Source of the DNA: Arcuatula senhousia
Lineage: Eukaryota > Mollusca > Bivalvia > Mytilida > Mytilidae
Assembly (NCBI GenBank): GCA_963971305.1
Contig: OZ020308.1
Coordinates: 38,841,275-38,905,274, forward strand
Direction: 5' to 3'
DNA: 64,000 nt
The stretch's first letter is position 1, and every line of letters starts with the position of its first letter. Positions 11,479-22,928 of this stretch are shown one piece after another. A program made the position numbers and the translations under genes. Below the pieces are notes generated by a model. It was not told where the DNA came from and made no database searches. It worked only from the letters and a program-made list of their open reading frames with translations.

Positions 11479-13806
11479 TCATTCGTTGTTTAAACTGAAT
11501 ATTTTCACCATATTCTTCTCGACATCAATGAGAGAGGCTTGTTGCTGAGTTACCAAAAGGTTCTCGCCGTTTGGATGAACCACCACCTTTGTCGGGTAGC
11601 TGATCCCTTCAGATATTATATCCCCTAGAATATCTCCGTCGATATTCAGCTGTACAACCGTGTGCGAACGACATCCAGCGACGAAAACTTTACTCCCGTA
11701 CACCGCTATTCCTCTCGGTCCCTTCAGATTGTCGTAACGAATTTCCCATCTCTTTTCACCCAGGGCAGTTATGCACGAAATGCTCTTTCTGTACCGATCT
11801 GTAACATAAATATTCTTCATAGCCTTATCCATGGCAACATAATCTGGGAAGTTGAAATAATCATTTCCCGCCATATCTCGAGCGATGGTTTTCAGTTCCC
11901 TCCCGTCACGCGACATGATTTTTACAGACGGCGGAGCAGAGAAACAACAGACAGCGAATTTCTTTTGAGAGTAGGCGATTCCATAGCACTTGGCACCCGT
12001 CTGGATATTTGCGATGCAGATAAAATCGCTGTCTCGGACGTTGTATAGCTGTACTTTCTTTTCGGTCGGAAGTGTGATCGCGACGTCGGAACCTCCGATA
12101 CAACAGACGTCGTAAGGTTTGGCCGGAAGTACCTTTTCGCCGCACCATTGGTAGTTGTGATTGAAAACTTTGATCTTTCGATGGGTTTGGTCTAGAAGAA
12201 TTATCCTTCCATCTTGAATTATTTCAGCTCCAGTGAAGGCGCAGTTTTCGCGGTCGTTACTTGTTCTTCCTTTGAAAAAAGTTTCCAGGGTGGCCGGTTT
12301 TGGTATCATCCGATTGTATGGGAAAGGAGAGATCGACTTGGGCATCATCAATGGAGGCAATGGACTTGGACTTTGCTTTGACACTTTACGTGGAGTGATA
12401 ATTGGAGATTTAACTTCATCTTCGAACGGCGGTGTTAAGTCTTTGCGGTAGCTTGGTGGTGCTATTGCCATTGGAGATTTCTTTCCTACGGTATCTGGTG
12501 ATATAGGTAAACTCCTGACAGAATCCTCCATTTCGATCTCACGTCTTTTATCAGAGCGGTGAGTATGGTGTTCTCTGTGAGTTCTATGGCTGTGTCGTTC
12601 GATGTCACTTCGGTGTGTCATGACTGACTCGACATGGCCAACATGGTATGGTGCAGTCAGGTTTGCATTGGCGCGAGTTGTGTTGAGTCTTCCTAATTCG
12701 TCAAGATTGTTAACAAGTGATTGCAAGGAACTGTCAACGCTGAAGTTTACGAACACATCTCTTATCTTTGATGTCAAATCTGTTAGTTTCCCATCGCAGC
12801 TCTGAGATTCATTCTTGACGTTGTCTAGTGCCAAGATAACGTCGGTGTCGGAACCATGCCTCAGCGAGTTCTGGAGAAGCGAGATTGCATTTTCGGTAGT
12901 GCTGACCAAGCCATCGCAAGTCTCAATAATCTCATCATTCTGTTGTTTCTCCTCGGTTTGTATTGCTTTCAGTTCTTCCAGCATATTCACCTCTTTCTGG
13001 ATAAGTAGATCGTTGATCTGTTGACGTATGCTGGTTATTTGTTGGCGGATCTGGCTGGTAGTATCTTCTAGGTTATGTGCCGTGTGTCGTCTGTTATCGG
13101 CAATTCTTCGCGCCCAATCTCTTTGGAGTTTCAATTTCTCGGTTAACGACTCTGCATCGCCATGTTGCTTTTCGGCAGCTTCTGCTGTTGTCGTCACATG
13201 TCTGCACTTCCGGTGATCGATGGTTACACACGATGAGCAGATGACTTGATTGTGGTCTTCACAAAAGAATCCCAAGAGTGTCCCCTCATGGTCAGGACAA
13301 GGTGGTCTTGAAACGGTACTTTTAATTGGCTGATTTTTAAGATCATCCATGCTGACCAGGTGATGATGCTGAGAGTATTTCATGGATCTGTGGAAGCCTT
13401 CACATTGCTGACATAATGCTTCGCCGCATTCCTTACACCACCGTATAGCAATTACCTTTTCATTACGTCTTGAGCAAGGGTCGCATTTGTGGGTATCGCT
13501 ACGAAGCTTGACGCCTTCCATCAAACTTAAAACAAAATGGTTTGGCGCAAACAGATCTGCCCATGAATGCGGCGGCTGATGCGGGTCTGGTGAATCCACG
13601 TGTCGTCTGCACTTCGGACAAGAGAAACCTTTTGGCGCTTTCTGACCCTTGGTAGTCGATAGAATATGCTTCGTCAAGCATTCTTTACAGAAGGAATGAA
13701 GACATGGAAGACCAACTGGGTTTTTAAATGGTTCTTCGCAGACTGAGCATGTCAGGAACGTATCGGCCACATCCGGATCGATAATATCCGCACCAATGGA
13801 CGACAT
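11479..13806 (-). CDS. TRIM-type RING/B-box protein with C-terminal NHL-like propeller
   Basis: A 775-aa protein, probably an E3 ubiquitin ligase, read from one uninterrupted frame. The RING finger has C20, C23, C35, H37, C40, C43, C63 and C66. B-box 1 spans about 108-148 (C108, C111, C124, C127, C132, C135, H139). B-box 2 spans about 170-203 (C170, H173, C182, C190, C193, H198). A Gln- and Glu-rich coiled coil follows (about 210-345). A His/Arg-rich linker around 400-430 and a Pro/Ser-rich stretch lead to a C-terminal six-bladed propeller-like region (about 510-775) of the type seen in TRIM-NHL proteins. RING and B-boxes are known to give E2 recruitment and oligomerisation; the substrate is unknown. 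A polypyrimidine tract ending in AG lies just before the ATG (exon would start at 13809), so the gene likely has a 5' UTR intron. Bivalves carry large TRIM families, so one-to-one orthology is not claimed. Confidence 0.9.
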   Translation of the reverse strand: MSSIGADIIDPDVADTFLTCSVCEEPFKNPVGLPCLHSFCKECLTKHILSTTKGQKAPKGFSCPKCRRHVDSPDPHQPPHSWADLFAPNHFVLSLMEGVKLRSDTHKCDPCSRRNEKVIAIRWCKECGEALCQQCEGFHRSMKYSQHHHLVSMDDLKNQPIKSTVSRPPCPDHEGTLLGFFCEDHNQVICSSCVTIDHRKCRHVTTTAEAAEKQHGDAESLTEKLKLQRDWARRIADNRRHTAHNLEDTTSQIRQQITSIRQQINDLLIQKEVNMLEELKAIQTEEKQQNDEIIETCDGLVSTTENAISLLQNSLRHGSDTDVILALDNVKNESQSCDGKLTDLTSKIRDVFVNFSVDSSLQSLVNNLDELGRLNTTRANANLTAPYHVGHVESVMTHRSDIERHSHRTHREHHTHRSDKRREIEMEDSVRSLPISPDTVGKKSPMAIAPPSYRKDLTPPFEDEVKSPIITPRKVSKQSPSPLPPLMMPKSISPFPYNRMIPKPATLETFFKGRTSNDRENCAFTGAEIIQDGRIILLDQTHRKIKVFNHNYQWCGEKVLPAKPYDVCCIGGSDVAITLPTEKKVQLYNVRDSDFICIANIQTGAKCYGIAYSQKKFAVCCFSAPPSVKIMSRDGRELKTIARDMAGNDYFNFPDYVAMDKAMKNIYVTDRYRKSISCITALGEKRWEIRYDNLKGPRGIAVYGSKVFVAGCRSHTVVQLNIDGDILGDIISEGISYPTKVVVHPNGENLLVTQQQASLIDVEKNMVKIFSLNNE

Positions 13807-13840
13807 GATCTACAATCACAGAAGATAAAAGATATTTTTT
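13807..13840 (-). other. Candidate 3' splice site upstream of the TRIM start codon
   Basis: On the minus strand the sequence reads tatcttttatcttctgtgat then tgtag, then ATC and the ATG. This is a pyrimidine-rich tract with a terminal AG, so the exon would begin at 13809. It supports a non-coding first exon further upstream, which I could not place. 13841-14157 contains nothing else I recognise. Confidence 0.55.
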
Positions 13841-14157
13841 TACAATCATGCAGTTCCATTTGCCCTGCCAGAAAAACGTGCATAAAAAATTATGTGTTTT
13901 TCTTGACGAATGATTTACCCTTGCGTTTGTTACCGTTCCTGTTGGTGGTTGTCGTACTAGTTTGGTTGTTCTTTGTGTATTGGTGTCATTGTTTTCAAAT
14001 TCTTTTGTTTTTGATTGCTTTATGGACCGAAGATTCGTTTTGGCATTTTTTCTTCTATACAAAGTACAATGAAATTTAGCATTTTTCTAAGTTTGATATT
14101 CATGGTATGAACAATCTCTGATTTTTTTTCACTCAAATTAGTAGAAGTTAATTTCAG

Positions 14158-14187
14158 AAGCAGAGGTACCAATGGGGCATCCGAATA
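14158..14187 (-). mobile_element. 3' terminus of the reverse transcriptase element
   Basis: The 3' end of this retroelement is recognised because the same sequence (minus strand, ending ggtacctctgcttct) recurs at 57018-57218 with different flanks. The shared stretch runs from 14158 to about 14340. Confidence 0.6.
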
Positions 14188-15115
14188 TCAAAAGTCCGAA
14201 AGGGCAGAGACAAAACCAGTAAACACCAATAAGAATGGGACAAAAACAGACAACATGTAAAACATTAAAACACAAAATAACTGAATATCAATCAACAACG
14301 CGAACTCCAGTCGAAAAAAGGGTGAACTCAGGTGCTCCGGAAGAGTAAGCAGTTCCTGCTTGCTATAGCACACCTGTCGCGTTGCCAATAGTCCATTCAG
14401 CGTGTCAAATCCGATAAAGGAATACAAAACAAAACCCCATGACAAACCAACATCTGCACTCATCTGAGAGACCGAAATCCCATATTTGTCTATAAGTGCA
14501 TGTTGTCTTCCGTAATATTTCTTGAATGAAGACAGCAACCGAGGAGCAACATAACCCTGTGTGAGCAATATTTGCGTCAGATGTGTCGCTCTGCTAAGGA
14601 AATCGAAGTAAGTCCCGCACGCTCTGGAGTAACGAATCAATTGAAATACGTAAACTCCATAAGCTGGAGCGGACGGAATGTTGCTACACGAGAAGGGAAA
14701 GTTGACGATTGGAAAGTTGAAGTCATCACGTTTGTCATAGAGTCTTGTTGAAAGTCTTCCTTGGGAGTCAATTTCGAGATGTAGATCTAAATATGAAGCA
14801 GACTTCCTAGAATCCGTTGTGTCCTTTATCTCAAGCTCCTGGGGATATAAGTCACCAAATCGAGAATTGTTTAGTGAAAGGACTTCATCAATATAACGGA
14901 ACGTGAGGTTGAAAGAGAGAGCCAGTTTACGGTCTTATTTTTTCTAGAAGAGATTGTAAGAAGTCTGCTTCATATGAATGAAGAAACAAATCAGCAAGCA
15001 AATGTGCACAATTAGTGCCCATTGGAATCCCTATTGTTTGCTGAAAAACACGTCCACCAAACTGAACAAACATCTTGTCAATAAGAAAGTTGAGCATGTC
15101 GATTATTTGGTCTTC
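14188..15115 (-). pseudogene. Broken reverse transcriptase remnant
   Basis: Read from 15115 downward in more than one frame. The first segment includes IGIPMGTNCAHLLADLFLHS, a strongly conserved reverse transcriptase palm signature (domain 4-type). After a frameshift near 14935 it continues through FRYIDEVLSLNN, the catalytic YxDD box, in which the second Asp is Glu. It then continues through SASYLDLHLEID to a 150-codon tail with IRYSRACG and SSFKKYYGR. The 5' part of the element is missing. The box resembles Penelope-like or other endonuclease-poor retroelements, but no GIY-YIG domain follows, so the class stays open. The frameshift and altered catalytic box make it inactive. Confidence 0.75.
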
Positions 15116-15120
15116 TGTCA

Positions 15121-15639
15121 GCTCTTGTGCAGCAAAAGTTATGTTTCATTGGTGCATTTTCAACAAGATATGGAAATTTCGTTTTAACTGTTTTTCCATA
15201 TAGCGAGTGTATTGTTTGTATGCGATATGTATTCATTGTTTTACTTTTCGTCCTGTAGATGTATATGCCTTCTTAGTAAATTTATCCAGATACTAGTAAA
15301 GGTTAAATCATTGAGTAGACTGAAGATAAAACTTACCGTTAGGATATGCAGAAATATTTGTCCAAAAATTCTCTCAAAGAATCTTCTATATTATATTATT
15401 TTCGGCCATTTTTAAGTGAATAATGAAGTTTAAAACTTTAGTTCATAAAATAATTAATAAAAAGGCATTTCTCTGGAATAACAATGAAAGTATCAGTTTT
15501 CATTTTTATTGCATCATTGAACCGTTAACGTGTCTATTGTTTTTAACATTTTAGATATACGTTTAAATGGTAACGGGTAAAATATTTTGTTTTAAAAAGT
15601 TATTATACACAAGTATATCAAGTTGCTAATGTTTAAAAT
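15121..15639. other. Gene-free AT-rich stretch
   Basis: No gene, RNA or clear repeat structure is visible. Short open frames here have no recognisable features. Confidence 0.4.
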
Positions 15640-15830
15640 GGAATGACGGTCTTCCATAAAAGACGTATTTCGCCTGTGTCTTAAAACATTTGGCAGAGTT
15701 ATTGGCATAAAAGCTACATGCTAAATATCAAGAGGCTGTGCCATTTTATGACGCCACAGGATGCAAGACACACGACGGATAGTGCCAAAGTAACCCCTAT
15801 ATGTCGCTTTGCAACACATTGGATTCGACA
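15640..15830 (-). mobile_element. Pearl-type element family A, diverged minus-strand copy
   Basis: On the minus strand it starts TGTCGAATCC...GTTGCAAAGCGACATATAGG, passes a single core module, and ends near an aggcgaaatacgtcttttat then ggaagaccgtcattc sequence. The 3' hairpin is eroded and the terminal CTAG is lost, so this is an old copy. It ends about 120 bp downstream of the BTB gene stop codon. Confidence 0.65.
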
Positions 15831-15953
15831 TAAAAACTGTGTCTCTTTTGTTTTCTTAACAGTCTTATCAACTCGATAGTCCTTCACCGTCATTTTGAAA
15901 ATTGAGAATTAATCAGTAGAAAACACCAGAATAAAGACTAAGAAACACTTTCA

Positions 15954-18900
15954 TCAACTACGGACAACAGGTCTGACTAAAATTGCTGGAACTTGGTCCC
16001 TGCGCATAATCAATTTGGTAAAATCTCCTTCGGGACAAACAACGGCCGGAGTCGAACCATGTAATTGCAAATTTGATCTCCCACTAGCACCATAATATCC
16101 GTGTGATCCTTGAACTTTTAATATTATTGTATGTTTGTAACCTTTTTCTATTTTCGGAGCGGCAATGAAGGTCACGTTGATGAGAGATGATTTATTTCTG
16201 ACGTCGATTCTTCTCTTAGCTCGTGCTATCTCTTTATTATTCGTATCAAAAAGCGTCAAATCGGCGTCGTAATAGTCGTCTTCGAATATGTTGCAATCGA
16301 CACGAACGCCCTCAACGAGTATTTCTATGGACGAGGAAAACGAAATGGCGGTTTCTTCATTATGCAAACAACTGACTGGGCCAAATCTCCAATGGAGGAC
16401 CAGATTTTCGCCCGTAGTCCGTTTCGCCGTTTTGAATGGTCTTACTGCCCGTTCTTTGCCGGATAAAAAGTTTCTTAATTGCAAAATTTCGTCTCTGCTT
16501 AAAATTTCAGACTTCATTACTGTTTTGTTAAAGTAAGCTTCATTCATTAATGGAAATCTAACTTGATATAAGATTCTTCCTAACACTTTCCTCTGATTTT
16601 TCGGAGAATTCAGCATTTCTTGTCGCATGCATTCAATTTCCGCCCATTGCACTACAGCTTCAAAAATTGTATCCTCCGTTGCGTCGAGTTCGTCTGCGCA
16701 AACAATATCGAAAACGCATTGGTGAGGGAGATCACAAAAGCTAGAAGAACGAAGAACAATTTTAGGCTGATGAAAAATAAAATCCAAACATTTCTTTTTC
16801 AATTCTTCGTTGTCGAATTTATACGCCTGTTCAAGAATGAAGCAAGCATTGTCGCTAATAATGCCATGCTCCAGAACTCGCATGCATTTATCTTCTAGTC
16901 CTGCTATTCCATACTTTCTGGCTGCATATAACAGCGGTGCTGCCGTTTTTATGTCAACTTTGATTTGTTCAGTATAAATATACCTAAAAGTAACAAATAT
17001 ACAACATTAAAAACAGGATTTTACCATGGAGTTGCTTTTAGTCCTTCGTGTTGAAAATAACTTAGCTTCTATGTGTCACCGTTCATAAATTCTGAGTCAT
17101 CTGATTTATACCGAAATATTTTGTTTAGGCTTATTTTTGTTTTGTTTAATGTCTATAATGGGGTCAGTCTTGAATAATTTGGAGATTGGTTTAAAATCTG
17201 CATTAGACACTTTGTGGTTATATCTGGTGCCAACTGACTTCAAAGACTGCTTGATGTTTCTAGTTGATGGTTTCAAAATTATATTAATGTTGTGCCATGT
17301 ATATATATTTAGTTAATTCCTAATTATATAAAACAATAATTCATTCTGAGAAAAAAAAACCCAACAATTAAAAGACTTTTAGTACTTACTCGAGCATTTG
17401 TTTGAATGTGTCCTTCTCAATATCCGGAATTACAATAAGTTCATCTGCATTTTCTGCCATAAGTCCATGTAGCATTGCATAAAACACACAACTTCGGCTT
17501 ATAAGTACATATTTGTGCGCCATAACTCGTTCCTGCTCTTCTGAACCAACTAAGAATCCTACGTCACATGCAATCTGATTGGATAGCATGTGCTTGTTGC
17601 ATTCTGTGATGGTCTTGCTCGTCTGCCAGTCGTAAGGCGGGGACATAACGTCTGCAAAAAATACAGGTTTCACAGAAAACGGTTGGAATATTTGTTAGTC
17701 TCAAAGAATAAAAATAGCTCACAATGTCTAAAACTACTAGATCTTGATACTAGATATTTTTGATGTAGAAGATTTTCTTTTGTTTTAAATAAATAATTCA
17801 TGTCTATTTTTTTACGAATTTTTCTTTTAATACAGTCCTAATGGTGAACTTTAGACGCTCCGAATCGATTTTCGTTTTCAAAGAAACTTCGGATTCATTT
17901 TCACTATAATCAATGGGTTCATAAATTATGAATTCTTTCATTTGGCCTTTTCTATATGTTTATACCCCCTGCAAACAAAGTATGGGGGGATATATAGGAA
18001 ACACCCTGTCTGTCTGTCCGTCCGTCCGTCTGTCCGTCCGTCTGTCCACACAACTCGTAAGCGCTTCTCCTCCTTAACCCCTTGAAAGATTTTGTTGAAA
18101 CTTAAAATGAAGGGAGTACATCATATGTAGATGTGCATGAAGAATTTTCATCACAATCAGACATCATTCAGGGGAGATAATTGGACTTAGACTTTTTAAG
18201 TATATTATTCAATGGGAGACCTGTAAGCGCAACTCCTCCTAAACCGCTTGATGGATTTTGATGAAACTACATGAAGGAAGTACATCATCTGTAGATGTGC
18301 ATAAAGACTTTGTATTGTTCTCAGTTAACATTGAGGGGAGATAACTGGACTTGAGATTTTTTTACAGTACAGAGTCCAATATGAAGCGGGGGTATCCTTT
18401 TGTGAGCTCGCTCACAGTATTACTTGTTTTTGTTGTTCATTGGTCTTATTACTCTACTGGTATATATTCCAATGCTCTTAATTCTCTTTTTCATTTTAGA
18501 TCATTAATTTGGGGGCCATGTAATTCTTTATCTTCTAAAATTATCTTAACTATAAATCATAAGTATAATTCTACTGACGAAATTTTTTATCTCGAAATAC
18601 GCCTTCTCTGGTGTTGAAACCAGCTAGATGGCACGATTTGTCAAAGACTAAACGTTGCTTATTTTCTTAAAAGTAATGAATATTTAATCGCATCAGTAAA
18701 AGTAACATACTTAAGTTATGCTTAATGCGTTAAATTTAACACAAACCTCCATGATTGCTTTATACACTTCATTTTGTGTGAAATTTAACGCCTGCAATCA
18801 ATTTTAGAAAATGTCTCCGGTTTTTATGCATTTTCGGTTGCCAATACAAAATTACTTTCACTAACAAATAAACATACCTTCTTCTGGACAAAATTTAAGT

Positions 18901-20827
18901 TATAATTAGTATCCAAACAAGTTCAATTATAACAAACCTGACAAAGCAAATGCCTTTATTTGTATATGTTTATTATTTAAAGGTATCACAATTTACCATG
19001 CAATACATAAGATGCATTGACAAGCCAATTATATTTAGATAATCAGATCATAATTTGTACAAAGACGTGTGATTTTATCACCAGTCTCTTATAAACTGTT
19101 GAACGCGCTTCAAAATGGCCTAACAATTCCAAAGTTTGTCTGCTTAATTGGAACAAAGACAACCATCGACCTTTAACAGCAAGTAAAGAAAGATGCGCAC
19201 TTATGCGTGTTGGAAAGAGGGTTATCATACGTGAAATAAAGGCACCATGACAAAGATTTTAAAATCTACCGTATACGACCATAGTTAGCGACGTTTATCT
19301 CTTGTTGATCAGTAAACATATTTTTGTATACTAAAAGACAGCACCCATGGTAAAGGCCATTGACTTGAAGGGGTTCACGATTCAAGACTGAAGAACAAAA
19401 CAGATTTTTAATTCTCGATAAATGGTTTTGGTATCAAGACATTAAAAATCAAAATTACAACTAAGTTCCAGACAATAAAGTTTGCTACTCTAAACGGGCG
19501 TATATCTTTTCAAGACCGTTCATGCAATTCATGCACTTGTTTTAGGTTACGGTTTGGTATGTAGGTTGTGTCGCGTAAACTTATTCCACATCTCATTGTC
19601 GACTATCTAACAAGAAAAAGTTTGAAAATGTCAAGCACACAATTCAAAGAGTTTTATTTTAACCGATCGCGATGAACAAAAATTAAACAAGTTTGGATAA
19701 CTTGACACGCGATTTGCTACTTTAGTTAATTTCTATCTTTGCACAAAACTTTATCCAAAACATTATACGCTGACCCCGCGTGCCAGGGGAATGCGACCTT
19801 TCGATCGAACAAATCGCAAAGAACAAAAACCTTTACTAAACTTAACGAAATGTTCAGTTGCTTGGTTCTTATCATACTTGGTATAGAATGAAGGATAGGC
19901 TCTTTTTATGTCGCGACGATCATATATCACAGGGCAGTACTTGAAGTGTGATTTTTGTTTGAGAGTCTGTTCACAAACTTGCCTAGCATGGGTTTACTTT
20001 TCATGGCCCGCCAATGTAACTTGGTTGTGGAACATAGGTTTTTTTTTGTATGTGCGCTCGTCCGTTCGTCCGTCTTACTTCAGGTTTATATTTGCGTTTA
20101 AGCTATTTTGAAATATCATTTCTTCAAACCTCATAGAACTTTTTACACTTAAACACCATGATATATACATACATGCTAACAGCCTTGTGCAACTTTTATT
20201 AGTGGAATGAGAAGGCCTTTGAATTAATATATATCATGCGGCATCATCCCAGCCTACCAAGAAAACATATTCTTGCTGTTTAATCTTTAGGTTTATACAT
20301 CCATATATATTTTATGTCTCGCCTTTCGTGAAAATAGAAAGGTAAGCATATAGTGATTTGGTCCGTTTGCCCGTCCGTCTAAATGGTTTCATTTGTTTTC
20401 AACGAATAAAATGGCATGGCACTTATTATCTGTTGCCCGATACATTTGCTTGTTTCAATCTTAATAATAAATCGACCAGTCTGAAGGCGGATACAGAAAT
20501 GGAGAATAATAAACACTATTGTTTGTTATCCCCATCCCTTTTTTGTTTAAAACAAAAAATGTAAGCTCAACCTCTAGAATCTTCGGCCTTTCTCTGTCTG
20601 TCATCCTTGACAGCAGTGCTTAAGTCTTAGAACATCTTTACTACTACCAAACCATATAGGCACTACCAAACCATATAGGCATTTTAAATATATATTATTT
20701 AAAATTTCGCTCAGTCATTTTTATGTCAGCTCGAACTAGGTCAATTCAATATGATTATATATGTATAAGAATCAATAAAGATTAAAGTTTACATACCACA
20801 TTCTCTATTTGTGGGGTCCGTCGCCAT
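15954..20827 (-). CDS. BTB/POZ-BACK-PHR domain protein (BTBD6-like), three exons
   Basis: Spliced minus-strand gene; coding exons 20797-20827, 17390-17651 and 15954-16983 give 1323 bp and 440 aa. Donors GTATGT and GTAAGT and acceptors TTTGCAG and CTTTTAG keep the frame. Exon 1 codes only MATDPTNREC plus one base. The BTB domain covers about residues 33-135 (HKYVLISRSCVFYAML, DTFKQMLEYIYT), BACK about 140-250, and a diverged PHR-type beta-sandwich about 285-435. Proteins of the BTBD1/2/3/6 group act as substrate adaptors for cullin-3 ubiquitin ligases, and that role is inferred here. The length (~440) is in the family range. The exact paralogue among the BTBD group is not settled, and bivalves carry several related copies. 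Intron 1 is 3.1 kb and holds pearl-type element F. Confidence 0.9.
17962..18426 (+). mobile_element. Pearl-type element family F, in BTB gene intron 1
   Basis: 5' foldback ATACCCCCTGCAAAC...GTATGGGGGGATAT; then a GTCTGTCCGTCCGTC microsatellite (about 18008-18048); two core modules 166 bp apart (starting at 18057 and 18223); an inverted copy of the 5' end (GCGGGGGTAT); the 3' hairpin TGTGAGCTCGCTCACA; and ACTTGTTTT. It is antisense to the host gene. Confidence 0.8.
18427..20796. other. Rest of BTB gene intron 1
   Basis: No exon is seen. At 19560-19602 a fragment (gttgtgtcgcgtaaactt, ttattccacatctcatt) matches the end of the TA-flanked MITE best seen at 41700-41944. At 20318-20385 a fragment starting TGTCTCGCC and followed by GTCCGTTTGCCCGTCCGTC resembles the 5' end of a pearl-type element related to family B. 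A GTCCGTTCGTCCGTC microsatellite lies near 20060. Confidence 0.45.
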
Positions 20828-21362
20828 CTTTCCACTCCTCCAATCTTTTTTAATTTTGTGAAAAAAAAATCAAATTGACATGTTTATAAAGTTCGAAGTC
20901 GTTCAAGACGTTGTGTTAATGACTAAATTTAGTTGAAGATTTGATATAATTGTCTACGTTTGAGATTTTAATCTTTAGAACAAAGATAGTCTCTAAGATA
21001 GAATTTAAACTTCATTCTATTTCGTACCATTAAATCTTTTAAAAGTAACTAATCATGTTTAGTATTTGTATACCCGTTTATATCCGTTTTTTTTTACAAA
21101 GAAAGATAGCTAGATTGCGTGTTAAGTTGGTATAAAACCAACTAGTTAAAGCAAATAGGTTTTTATTTCCTCAAATACCCATTCGAGCAAAATTAGAAAA
21201 CATCATTTAGATATATATGAAAAAAAAATATTATTGGTTTTAATTTAGGGGTGGAATTCCACGATTTAACAGGAAGTAGATGTTCGATCAAGCTATATCA
21301 GATTTTAAACTTTTATAATTACGTTGCAAATTTTGTCCCTTCAGACCAAAATATTTTTAAAA

Positions 21363-21911
21363 CAAGAATATGTCCAAAAGAAAAAATGCCCCATCTCGCA
21401 ACATTTATTTCCCCCCCCCCCCCCCAATCACTAAAGCATCAACATGGTTGCTATTAAGGCACTTGTCAGTCAGACGGAATGGACTTATATAACTTAACCA
21501 TTTTTCTAAAAGTGGTCATTCATGCGGAAAATATAGGTCAATGCCAGCATCCGAAGCATGCATTGGTTTAAGCATCACTAGATGCACCTACCATACCAAT
21601 ATAGTTGATGTGGCACATGTCAGTAAAAAGGAATGGACTTTAACCATTCTTCTATTAGTGGTCATTCATGCGGAAAATATAGGTCACATCCAGCATCCTA
21701 AGCATGCAATGTGCTTATCATCACTAGATGCACCTACCATACCAATATGATTGATGTGGCATTCGTCAGTAAGTGGGAATTTGGATATATGAGATTTGGG
21801 ACGGACACACGAACGCCGGGACGGACGAACAGACGGACAAACGAACTAACGAACGGACGGACGAACGGACCCAAACATTATATGCCCCTCTACTTTCGTA
21901 CATGGGGCATA
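21363..21911 (-). mobile_element. Pearl-type element family G, copy 1
   Basis: Read on the minus strand from 21911: foldback TATGCCCCATGTACGAAAG then TAGAGGGGCATA; a GTTCGTCCGTCCGTTCG microsatellite (21800-21870); about two and a half core modules of roughly 160 bp; then ATGGGGCATTTTTTC, GGACATATT and CTTGTT. An internal C run (21411-21425) sits near the 3' end. A minimal copy of the same family is at 35513-35614. Confidence 0.75.
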
Positions 21912-22928
21912 AAACTGTCTTATTTTTTCTTTCTTTGTGTACTTTCAATTTATATATAAATAGCATATGATAAGACATTTTCACTACATGGAATTCCGCC
22001 GTGGATTAGAGATCGTCATTTTCGCTTTTAAGGCATATATATTAGATTATACTTATCTTATCTTCTTTTCCGAGTCTCATGGCAGGTGCGGATACGGAAA
22101 TTCTAGAAAAGAAGAGTTTATCAAGAGACGAGACAAGAGGGAGCCCGAGGGCTTCTAGCAATAAGCCCATTCTTTGCTCTTTTGGCAAAAATTGTATAAA
22201 AATAACAAAATTTTCTATTGGTCCGATCCCAGAAATGCTCTTTAATAATCCACTACTGCATACCATAATATTTGTGATAAATGTGCAACGAACATACAGT
22301 AAAAATAAAGATATTTCTTTTTCTCCCATTGTCAAGATATCATACGAGTCGAGATGTCCCTTCGGTTCAGCGGTAGATAGGATGCGATTTTAAGCCTAAA
22401 AACTTGACCAGTTTTGTTATTTTTTATGCAAACTAAGTCTTGAAGTTTGTATATGATTCTTTTACTCATTAGAGCTGTATATGGTATTTATTCCATATCA
22501 GTGTCTTGCTTTTTTCTATGTTTTCCGATGTAAACCAAAAGCCATTTTACATTTTGAATAATGGTCGGTCGTGTTTGGGGGATTTTTGTTCTTTCAAAAA
22601 GAAGAATAAACAAAACAAAACAAAACACCCATGCACACACAAAAACAAAACCAAAACATGCCAACTGACTCTTACTAAACTGGTAGATAATGGGGGTCAA
22701 ACAGCAGTTTTGGAAAATGTGCAAATAACCGTTACAAATATCAACATTCTAGGGTAAAAAGCGCACCACTTGAAGACTTACTTCGACCCTCTGTCTTTTC
22801 TTTTATGATTATGATCAAAAATAAACTTTGTACTTGTCAATGCCTTTTTCTAGTTGTTTAATTGTCTTATTTTGCTCAGGTGACATCTTAGAAACTAGTG
22901 GGTGATATTTGGTCATATTTCAGCTCAC
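21912..22928. other. Gene-free stretch
   Basis: Two overlapping open frames of about 100 codons on opposite strands (22042-22393) have no recognisable domain, splice context or homologue that I know. A CAAAACA simple stretch lies near 22610-22660. No feature is claimed. Confidence 0.35.

Noticed and set aside
11662..13216. Several open frames of 60-130 codons antisense to the TRIM gene
   Set aside because: They lie entirely within the TRIM coding sequence and have no independent features.
22042..22393. Two overlapping ~100-codon frames on opposite strands
   Set aside because: No domain, no splice context, and mirror-image open frames suggest low stop density only.
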